NCBI GenBank assembly: GCA_030710605.1
Contig: CP092877.1
Coordinates: forward strand, 69,686,465-69,750,464
Direction of reading: 5' to 3'
Origin: Cordylochernes scorpioides
Taxonomy: Eukaryota; Arthropoda; Arachnida; Pseudoscorpiones; Chernetidae
DNA length: 64,000 nt
Shown here: positions 19,757-28,445 of the stretch, in pieces
Layout of the letters: the number at the start of each line of letters is the position of its first letter
How positions within the stretch are numbered: position 1 is the stretch's first letter
Made by a program: the position numbers and the translations under genes
Notes under the pieces: model-generated
Told to the model about the DNA's origin: nothing
The model's database searches: none
What the model saw: only the letters and a program-made list of their open reading frames with translations

Positions 19757-22246
19757 ATGGAGGTTGATGAAAATGCAGGATTTGCAGAACTTGTTCAACA
19801 AGCAGAGCAGTTAACTGCCGAAATTGATGGCACAAGCGAACTGCCTAGAGTTGAAAGAAATCTTCGGCAAATATTAGAAGCGGGACAAGAATTATGGTCT
19901 AAAACCACCCAAACGACTGCCAAAGGTACGTCAGATGTAAAAGCATCAATTCTTTTAGGTACGAAAGGTTATGATTTGATGAAATTTTCTAATAAGTTGG
20001 ATAAATTATCAACATCTAAAGCTCTTGAAGCAACTGAATGTGTTCAAGAAACAGACATTCATGGCTTTCTAAAAAATGAGCGGGAAAATGCTATATTGTC
20101 TTTAGTAGAAGATTGTAAGAAAAAAACATTTGAACTTGTACAAAAGCATTATACACAAAATTTTCTTGCAGATTGGGAACAACAAAAAAATCAAATTTTA
20201 TATTCAATGTTGACATCCAATAAAGAAGTTGTAGACATTTCTATGGATGTACCGGAAACAATTCAAACCAGTCCAATTACAATGAGGACAAGAAGTGCTT
20301 TAAATACAATTGAAATGGCGTATGCAAAGGAAATATTTTTATATAATGAACATGTTATACATGGGTCAACACCAACTTATAATTTAACTGAAAGGTTTTA
20401 TACAATGACAAAAGAATTGAATGAAAAGAATGTAGCAGATCTTTGGGAACAAGTCAAGTATATGATTGATATACCTTATTATGCAGAGAGTGATATTTAT
20501 CAGCTGCGTACATCCCCACCTATCCAACAAGCATTTATCACACAAGCCATTAAATATTTGGAGATGAAATACTTGGTTTATGTACAAACGGTGGTAGAAA
20601 GTAATCGACAATTAGCTCAGCTTGGTGGTTTTCCAGGTACAGATAACAAAGTGAAGAGCTTCTTAAAGATTAAGATGACCATTTATCCTCAAGGATTGGA
20701 AGATGGACATGTTGATCATATTCCAGTATGGCCATTGATCTATTACTGTATGCGATGTGGGGATCTGGAAGCAGCACTGCGCGTTGCTACAAGTGCTGGT
20801 GATAACCTAGCAGATTTCACTACCTATTTGAAGGAGTACATTTCATCACAGAATCAGCATCTTTCTCAATCCAATGAACGTCATGTGAAAATGCTCTATG
20901 GACGAGTAATCAAGACAAGTACAGATCCCTATAAGCGGATAGTATATTCTATATTAGGCTGTTGTGATATATCTGATAATCACATGGAAGTAGCTAACAG
21001 GACCGATGATTATCTCTGGATGCGTTTGCGACAGCTCCGCCCTGAAGATACAGATATCTCCCAGGATAAGCTAACACTCCCCAAGTTCCAGACTCTGCTC
21101 TATGAGGAATATGGGGAGACTCACTTTGATGCCTACAAGCAACCATTTTTATACTTCAAGGTCTTTTCCTGACTGCCCAGTTTGAAGCGGCCATTGAATT
21201 CCTGTCGCGCATTGAGCAGTTGCGCTGCCACGCTGTCCATATTGCCATTGTGCTGTATAAAGCGTAAGCTGCTGGCCTTACCTGCAGGTCCTCAAGCAGC
21301 TTTCCTCTCCCAACTTCCCTCGGATAGGTCACAGCTGAGGAGACTCAACTTTGCTCGCCTCATCAGGCTCTACATCCAGAAGTTTGAGAGCACAGATCCT
21401 AGAGAAGCCATCCAATACCTGTATCTCCTGAAGGATCTGAAAGATGTCCATGGAGAGGATCTGTTTGTGACCTCAGTCACAGAGCTGGTGCAGGAGACCA
21501 AGGAGTATGAGATGCTCCTGGGCAAGATGGAACCAGATGGTTGCCGCAAGCCAGGCCTGCTTGACAAGTTCCAGGAGGACACAGGGAAGATCATTGAGAT
21601 GGTGGCCAGGGACAGTGAGGCTAAGGGCAACATAGAGGAGGCCATCCAGCTCTACGACCTGGCCAACAAACCAGAGAGGGTACTGCTCCTACTCAACCAG
21701 CTGCTTGCACCTCTGGTTTCCCAGGATCCAGCAGAGAGCTCCAACCGCAATCGTTTGGAAGCCTACGCCCTGGGCATTGCAGAGCGCTATCGCACATTGG
21801 ACCACCACGGTGATCCTCAGGTGACTGATACCTTCTTCCTACTCCTGGACCTGATGACCTTCTTCAACCAGTATCATCAGAAGCAGTCCACACAAGCTCT
21901 GGACACCTTGCGCAGGCTGCGCATCGTGCCCCTCAACCCTGAGGAGGTACTGGAGAAGGCTCTCTGCCTGGCTGGCTACACTGAAGAGATCCGAAGGAAC
22001 CTGCTGGACATAATGCTGGCAGCCATGAACATCATCTACAGCCAGTACAGAGCCCTCAAGAGCAAGGGCCAGACAGCCAACCTCTCCTCCACAGCCTCCC
22101 AGCTGGAGCTGGCAGAGCAGGAACAGCACATCGCCTTCCTCAGGAAGCAAGCTGAGACCATCGGCACCTTCGCAGGCCAGATCTCCTATCACCTGCCCAG
22201 CGACGCCCTATCCCGTCTCCTCTACATCAAAAACCTTCTAAACTGA
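19757..22246 (+). CDS. Nup93: Nup93, nuclear pore scaffold nucleoporin (possible retrocopy)
   Basis: A homologue of Nup93/Nic96, the inner-ring scaffold protein of the nuclear pore that anchors Nup188/Nup205 and the Nup62 channel complex. The span is 830 codons, close to the usual 820 or so, so it is full length. The N-terminus (about 1-150) is the helical and coiled-coil region; the rest is the Nic96 alpha-helical solenoid (for example [36 protein letters not shown] and [12 protein letters not shown]). There are no introns. The frame is broken over about 100 bp: a one-base loss near 21163 leads to TGA at 21170-21172, and a one-base gain near 21270 restores the original frame. Codons are AT-rich at the 5' end and GC-rich at the 3' end. 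It could be a genuine single-exon gene with base-call errors or a retrocopy with early decay. Confidence 0.85.
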
Positions 22247-22798
22247 GTTCAACTGTGTTTCTAACCTGTTCTTTTCCCCCTCATTTATATATATATATAT
22301 AGTTGTCTTTTTTTATTAAATATGGTCATTTTATAATTATATCTGATATATTGTGTTGAGGGTTTTATTTCTGATAACATTTACACTATTTGGTATTATC
22401 TAGTGGCCTGATACTTCTTTCTTATCTCCACTACTAGGGTATAATGACACTGTGTTGATTTTGACAACAAAGGATCAAATCTAATATTGAACATAGTTTT
22501 ATTTTAAAAATAATCTTTTATCCCTTAGTTAGATGGTCCAAAACTAACTCGCTGACATTGTGTATTCTTTTTAGAGTCTCCAAAGAGGTTCTTTGGAATC
22601 CAAGATTCTCTTTAGCAAATGCTGTGGACTCTTTATAATAAATAAGCTTTATCAGGGAACCATTACAGTATAAATTTGTCTTCTTTCTTATCTTCACTTA
22701 ACCATATTAAGGTATCAAGTCTGTAGAGGAGATTTTTTAATGGTGTTTGCTGGGGATAAGTAGAGCTCATCATTGGATGAGTCAATACAGGCAATAAT
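22247..22798. other. 3' flank of Nup93
   Basis: An attaaa polyadenylation-like signal lies near 22315. No poly-A tract or target duplication was found that would prove retroposition. Part of a repeat with 'cttatcttcactt...aggtatcaa' lies at 22680-22720. Confidence 0.35.
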
Positions 22799-22825
22799 AT
22801 GATAAGGCACAATTTGGATTATACT

Positions 22826-23127
22826 ATATACAGTTACGAGCGTCTTTCCTAATCAATCAACCGACCGACTCTGTCACCGTTTGCTTTTATTGGTTGGCTA
22901 CGGTCACGCCACCTTTGACCCCCCCCCCCCCCTGCCGGCGGCACGCGCCCGTTGGCTGCCGCCGAGCACGTGACTTCCCTGTGCGCGCGCATGGCGGGCG
23001 GTAGGCTATAGTTATCAACTAACATATGCAATTAATTAAGGCGCCAATTTAGAATTGCAACAAATAGTATTTGAATCAAAACATTCAATCGGGTAAAACA
23101 CGGGCGTTGCCCGGGTCATTCGGCTAG
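22826..23127 (+). mobile_element. Non-autonomous Helitron-like element
   Basis: The 3' end is textbook: a perfect hairpin CGGGC-GTT-GCCCG at 23101-23113, a 10-nt spacer, then CTAG at 23124-23127 followed by T. It shares internal GC-rich blocks (gcacgtgac, gcgcgcgc) with the 3.0-3.76 kb copy. The left end is approximate. It interrupts or abuts a family F MITE, pieces of which lie on both sides. Confidence 0.6.
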
Positions 23128-23128
23128 T

Positions 23129-23250
23129 AGATTATAAACACGAGGCAATGAGACCAAATCATGTTACCGTACATCTTACTATACAACACTGTTACCGAAA
23201 TGTCACACACTATTTATTTATTTGAATTTGGTTGCATTACCTTGTTTTTA
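23129..23250. repeat. Family F palindromic MITE, partial
   Basis: Contains the family F arm 'ctgttaccgaaatgtcacac' and the outer block 'tagattataaacacgaggc'. The left arm is reduced. Confidence 0.6.
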
Positions 23251-23264
23251 GACAATAATTTGGT

Positions 23265-23405
23265 TTGGGGTTTCAGGTTGAGAATTGCACTTAGTACATA
23301 GTGGGAAAACCTTCAAACCATTCTGGAAAGTCATTGTCTGTATATGACCAGACAACTAAGTCGTGAAATTAAGGATTGGTGTTCCTTTGGGAGATCATTG
23401 AAAAT
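23265..23405 (+). repeat. Interspersed repeat family H
   Basis: About 140 bp beginning 'ttggggtttcaggttgagaa'. A second copy is at about 48305-48460 (ttggggttgcaggttgagaa). No class can be assigned. Confidence 0.55.
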
Positions 23406-23484
23406 CTTAAAAATTAAAATTTATGACAAAAAAAAAATCACTATCAATGGGATAGCATGATAAACATTGAATATTCAAACTACA

Positions 23485-23655
23485 CAGTAGAACTTCATTG
23501 AGCGAACACTCCTGCTAAGGACACCTCTCTACAGAGGACAGCATCATCAAAATTACCATTTTTACTATTTAACAACTTGCCAGTAAGAGGACACCTCTCC
23601 CTAAAGGACATTTTGGCTCTGCTATTAAGTATAGACCTTTACAGAAAGACTACTG
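23485..23655. mobile_element. MITE with terminal inverted repeats, family K
   Basis: Starts cagtagaacttcattg and ends with the inverted form ctactg, with 'aggacacctctc' repeated inside. The second copy (56360-56535) is better preserved and has TA at its right edge. The termini are like those of Tc1/mariner-pogo derivatives. Confidence 0.65.
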
Positions 23656-23663
23656 TAGTAGAT

Positions 23664-23892
23664 TGATAAGGCACAATTTGGATTATAGATTATAAACACA
23701 AGGTAATAAGACCAAATCCAAATAAATAAATAGTGTGTGACGTTTAGGTAACAATGTCGTTACCATCTTCAGACAAAAGTACTGAATGAGAATTTTTTTT
23801 TCATTTCATTCAGTACTTTTGTCTGAAGATGGTAACAACGCTGTTACCGAAACGTCACACACTATTTATTTATTTGGTCTTATTACCTTGTG
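23664..23892. repeat. Family F palindromic MITE
   Basis: Near-perfect palindrome with long arms: the left arm starts gataaggcacaatttgg, the right arm ends at 'cttattaccttgtg', and the centre is around 'tgaatgagaat'. The right arm carries CTGAAGA (23823-23829), stem GGTAAC/GTTACC and GAAACGTC (23849-23856), the hammerhead-like block discussed under findings. Confidence 0.75.
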
Positions 23893-23905
23893 ACTACTGT
23901 AGTAA

Positions 23906-24062
23906 TATAAGAAAATAAGACCTAAATGACAGAAAATAAGACTTAAAGAATAAATGACATTGTCTGATGATGGTGACAATGCTGTTGCCGAAATGTCACA
24001 CACTAATAAATTATTTGGATTAGGTCTTATTTTCTTGTAGCTATAATCCAAATTGTGCATCC
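23906..24062. repeat. Family F MITE, second subfamily
   Basis: Carries 'gtctgatgatggtgacaatg' and 'ctgttgccgaaatgtcacac' and the outer block 'cttattttcttgtagctata', a variant of the F outer arm also seen at 37.6 and 57.6 kb. Confidence 0.65.
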
Positions 24063-24139
24063 ACTGTAGTAATATAAAAAGAGATGCTTTATATCACCAC
24101 CCTGATCCATGCTTCATATAGATGTCACATAACAGGTGG

Positions 24140-24285
24140 TATACCCCGTTGGTTTTTGACCACTACGATCCAGGATCGAATCTTGCATTGATTGGGCACT
24201 TTTTTCTAATTAAAAAAAAAAGCTCCAAAGGGCCCCTGATCCTTGCAAAAGTCCAACCCCACCAGAGAGTGCAAGTAACTTTTGT
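24140..24285 (+). repeat. tRNA-derived SINE family A, degraded
   Basis: Matches the SINE at 51602-51895 over the B-box half of the tRNA head (ccactacgatccaggatcga) and the following 'aagtccaaccccaccag'. The 3' half is missing. Confidence 0.6.
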
Positions 24286-24439
24286 TAATTAATAACAAAA
24301 ATAAATAGAATTTACAAAAAGCCTTTATTTATTGCTTTTAATTTTAATTGAATTTTAAACATATTAAAGATAATATTATTTATTTACACATATAACTATA
24401 TATAAACTAAAGAACAAAATAAAATGAAACCAAAACGTA

Positions 24440-24570
24440 AACATTGGCAACCGCCATTTTTCTTTGTCTGCCAGCAACTGTTCTATACTCGATCCCACGC
24501 AGGCGGACACCACGCCCGCCACCACCACGTGTTGCTCGATGGGGTCGTTTTCGAGCCGCTCGCTCACTAA
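24440..24570. promoter_or_regulatory. CpG-rich island, possible promoter
   Basis: A 130-bp island with many CG dinucleotides in otherwise AT-rich DNA. A minus-strand ORF of 63 residues begins at 24567, and a minus-strand 'aaaaatggcgg' near 24460 has a good start-codon context followed by a GT. It may mark a promoter or first exon, but I cannot link it to a recognised protein. Confidence 0.3.
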
Positions 24571-24899
24571 AATGGATATTTAACAACTTTGTTTATTTCA
24601 TCCATACTCCAAATCTACTTCGATGGTCAATAATACAAGTTTAAAAAATGTAGTTTTAAAATTTATTCCACACAAATGGTGATTGGTTCAAACATTGAAG
24701 TTGTGGATGCTGATGTCTCAATAACAGCATTGCTACCATACTCTAGTAGAGTTTCCAACATGCTCAATACATATAATCTTATTTATTCTGTATTTAACCA
24801 TATATAATCTTATATGTACATTGTAATAAATCAGTTTCAATACATATAGACCAAATACATATATAATATTAGAAATATAAACTATTTTTGATGCATATG

Positions 24900-25010
24900 T
24901 TTCTTTTTGAATTAAAATTATTTTCTACTGCCCTTACAGCAATGATACAATAATGAGAAGGCCTGGTTGATCAGTGGTGAACCCTCCCAGCAGTTTGGCC
25001 AGTTTTTTTA
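24900..25010 (+). repeat. Interspersed repeat family G, copy 2
   Basis: Contains 'tctactgcccttac' and 'tcagtggtgaaccctccc' in the same order and spacing as at 1617-1715. Confidence 0.6.
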
Positions 25011-25024
25011 ATTTTATTATATCA

Positions 25025-25420
25025 CTAGCCGAATGACCCGGGCAACACTCGGATTTTACCCGATTAAATGTTTTTATTCAAATACTATTCGTTACAATTA
25101 TAAATTGGCGCCGTGGATGTCACTCTTGTGTCCCGCTCCAAACTTTACATGTACATTGGTTCAGCTGATATTACCTCCTATCTTCACCGCTAGAGGCGCT
25201 GCTTGCGAGCTAAAAGGCAAATTTGCAACGCAAATTTGTAAATAACTCGACGAATATTCGGTATAGAGACCTGAAATTTTCACTATAAGTTTTCCAGATT
25301 CTACTCTATATACTGTTAAAATTTCAGTCAGATTAGTTACGTATTGTGGACGTGTATAGCCGACATAGATACCCACATACATACATACATACATACACTG
25401 ACTTTTATATATATATAGGG
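25025..25420 (-). mobile_element. Non-autonomous Helitron-like element, minus strand
   Basis: The 3' end on the minus strand is ...cattcggCTAG (CTAG at 25025-25028), preceded by 'gttgcccggg' as in the 23.1 kb copy. The internal 'gaggcgctgcttgcgagctaa' region matches the 62.9 and 63.9 kb copies. The opposite end is the catacatacataca / tatatatagg stretch near 25375-25420. Confidence 0.55.
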
Positions 25421-25428
25421 ATTGTATA

Positions 25429-25718
25429 CCTTCTGGAGACTTAGCAACCCACTGTAGACGCTGAAAACTATTTCAGAGAAGAAAAATATAGCAATAGAAT
25501 TCTATAATTTCTACAGATCAATTGTAAATAGATTCATACACAAAAGAGGTAGTGAGGAAAGTTTTAGAACAAATGCCTAAATAAATCCCTTTTCACACAA
25601 AGACACGCGTGCACAAGGGGAAAGGGAGAGGAATTGCTGTGTTGTTTTGTTGTTGTATGGCGAATCCATACAGGACAATGGGCCCTAATAAAAGCCTTTT
25701 TGTTGTTGTTGTTATACT
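25429..25718 (+). mobile_element. LINE 3' fragment, family 2
   Basis: Plus-strand counterpart of 17896-18184: same body, then 'gggccctaataaaagcctt' and a (GTT)n tail. An 8-bp repeat, attgtata, flanks it at 25421-25428 and 25719-25726. Confidence 0.75.
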
Positions 25719-25729
25719 ATTGTATAATT

Positions 25730-26480
25730 ATACAAGGTCACATGGAATATAGGTCTTGTCTTGAGGCTCAAATACATTCCAAGAGGTGGTTTGGTGAGGC
25801 CTCTTTGGTTTCATCAGTTTAATATTGTCAAGCAGAAAAAAAATAAGGCGAGGAAAATTATTTTTTTCAAAACAATCAAATATTAAGAAAAAAAGGTTTT
25901 ATTATTTTATATTGTCACACAGAAGGCTTTAACTTCTTGATTCATCAGGGCCAGCTTTTTTTGTTGTTGAGGCACAGCCTGCCCCATACTGACAAAGGCA
26001 TACTGAAATGAATATATGGTTGGCTTTTCTTGATTTATCAAAGAAAGGTATTTGATTGATATTCATGAAAGGAAAAAAAAATCAACAGTTATTTGATATT
26101 TCAATAAATCAGTTATTCTGATAGATGGCACAAGCCATCAGCAATGTTTAGTTGCATAGAGATGCCTTTTTTCTTAATTTCACCATGTCTCAAAGTAACA
26201 AGACCAAATATTTATATGAAAAATAGACACTTCGGCCAGTTGGAGTTTTTTTTATATAAATATGAATGCCGGCAGGGGCAGCCTCTATCTTTATGAAGAC
26301 CAAATATGTTACTGAAATGTTATACATTGGTAGCCCATCGCTGCTGCTATATCAAGGATGGTCAAATTAGCATTGCAGATAAATAGAGATCCTGTTTGTG
26401 CGCGTGATTTTTTATTTACCTTGATACATTATGGAGAACTATTGAAATAACAGACAATGAGGCTCATCCAACCACTCTGT
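25730..26480. other. Repeat-derived DNA without genes
   Basis: Contains an E-like block (about 25910-26170: gattcatcagggcc, then ggttggcttttcttgattta) and AT-rich sequence. No coding signal. Confidence 0.4.
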
Positions 26481-26494
26481 AAACAAAGGAGAAT

Positions 26495-26754
26495 AACACT
26501 TGTTGTTGTTGTTTCTTATCCCCTTGTGTAAAGATTAAATGATTTGTTAGAAAGAGGAGAAAAACCTATTTAAAAATCCTGAGTTCAACTGACCCAGTTG
26601 ATAGATAGACCTCAGCAAGGGTTCCCCTCCAGGGTTATGGAGGAGCTGCATCTGTACTCATGTTAGAGTCGGCAGCAAAAGCTTTCATGTTAGGAACGGC
26701 CTCAAATTACAGGCAAAGTCAGACTTTCACCAAAATGGATCATGGTGCCATTAT
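26495..26754. repeat. Interspersed repeat family D, left part
   Basis: Shares blocks with 54870-55160 in the opposite orientation (aactgacccagttgatag; aattacaggcaaagtcagac). It is cut by the LTR element at 26755. The continuation is at 37374, where 'ttatcaatgaaagctgcacc' picks up exactly where family D at about 54967 predicts. Confidence 0.7.
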
Positions 26755-28445
26755 TGTTGGGGCACGTTTTTGTAACCATACCCCAACAGAAGGCGTATGT
26801 ATAATCAAATCAAATGGATACATGGCTTCCCTCCCACATAGACTTACAGACCATTTTTTTTGCCCAGAAACTTAGACACTTGGTGACACCAGACTTCCAT
26901 GCTGAAAGCTGATGCCTGGTAAAGAAGAAGACATCCAGAGACATCCGAGCTGGAAACTGTTGTTTCATATGTACATATATTCCCCTCACCAAAAATTTAG
27001 GTAAAAGTGACCAGAAAAAAAAAAAAAAAGGAGAAAATTGGAGAAGGAAGATCTCTAAAGACTGAAACTTATAAAATATCCTTCCAGAGAAAGGAAAGCA
27101 TCACATTACAGTCCAGGTAAAAAGGGCCTGGGTCAATTTTAGCCAAGACGGGGGGGTGATATATATACCATCCCGAGAAAAAGGGGGGATTGTATTTCAA
27201 CCCATGTGGAAGGACGGAGGGAGGGAGTCTGAAATCTTACACTACCGCAGGGGTTGTTTCTCTCTTTAGATTTTTTTTGTTTTTGTAATACTATATATTC
27301 TATTTTGAAGGGGAGAGGCCTGGGGCGTCTATGAAATTGATACTGGAGCCGTTGGCCATTTTGATTGGTGTTTCTTTCGGCGAATGAAAATGGAGAATGA
27401 GATGATATAAAAGAAGGTTCTTTGCCAAAAGGCAAGATTCGATCGGAGTCGCTCAGTGAGAAGGACGATTTTTAGACGGGCCTGAGACGTAGAGGAGACC
27501 AGACCTTGCCGCCGCTTTCGAGAGAAGGTAAGCCCCTTGCCATTATGGCTTAGCCCCCCCTTTTTTTTATTTTTCGAACAGAAGCTAATCTATTTAGATT
27601 CTGAATGGGCCCTAAAGGGCTTTAAGTGACTTAAAAGGAGTGTTAGGGTTCGTATATTTTGTCCCGCTAGAATAGATGGAGATCTAGGTTTCCCCCCCTT
27701 TTTGTGTAGTAGCCAACCTAGATTTCGCATGGGCCTTAAAGGGCTATAAAGTAACTTCAGGTCACCTCTATCTAAATTTTACTATGTAAATAGCATATCT
27801 CGTCAGTATAGACATGTTCCCAAATTTTAAGATATTTAAATAAATATCTAGAGAAATTTTCTTGTGTTCTCTGTTACCTATTTCATACATAATTTGCTTT
27901 ATGGTGATATTCCAACTGTTTAAATGAAATGTTGTATGTTTATTACCTATTTGAAGGGAATGTTACTAATAATCAAGTCTCCCATAAATTACCGGCCACA
28001 TACATTGCCGCGAGTGTCTGTGTTTCAGTGTTTTATAGATTGCCCAATTTAATAACGATTTCATGGGTTGTCTGATAATATTGTATAATAGTGTCGCGGC
28101 TGTTTCCATCTTTAGACCATTGTTCTGACAATATTATATGCTCGATCCTTGCTTTAGCTCAACTCTTAATCAATTACAGAGTTTTTTCCCCCTTTTCTTT
28201 TTTATTTATTTTATTTATCCTGTTTGCATAAATTGCATTACATGTGATGATGTAAAGACATATGCCGATAGTGCATCACTGACAGCTGTGCTGCTATTAT
28301 ACAACATTAAGGTCTTGCTGTGGGTTATATACATGGGGTTGTTGGCCTAAATTGCTATATATATATATACCTAAGTAAGGAAACTTTTAATAAGATACAT
28401 CGTGTATCCTCCCTTTTCAACTATCCAAACCAGGGGAACCCATCA
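26755..28445 (+). repeat. 5' LTR of the large non-autonomous element
   Basis: Begins tgttggggcacg and ends ggggaacccatca. TATA box TATAAAAG at 27405-27412. About 120 bp downstream is a strong splice-donor match, AAG|GTAAGC, at 27525-27533, which the diverged 8.3 kb LTR also keeps. A further A/T-rich half with an ORF of 70 residues (28138-28350) is duplicated in the other LTR and is probably not coding. Confidence 0.88.
27405..27533 (+). promoter_or_regulatory. LTR promoter with conserved splice donor
   Basis: TATAAAAG (27405-27412) followed by AAG|GTAAGC with the cut after 27527. The donor sequence and its surroundings (gtaagcccctt, then tatggcttag) are preserved in the diverged LTR at 8320, which suggests selection for a spliced transcript that starts in the LTR. 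Confidence 0.5.

Noticed and set aside
25161..25394. A 77-residue minus-strand ORF with a Met-Tyr-Val-Cys repeat
   Set aside because: The repeat is a translated catacata microsatellite at the end of a Helitron-like element.
28138..28350. A 70-residue ORF duplicated at 37066-37278
   Set aside because: The duplication is due to its position in the two LTRs; it is low-complexity hydrophobic sequence with no homologue I know.
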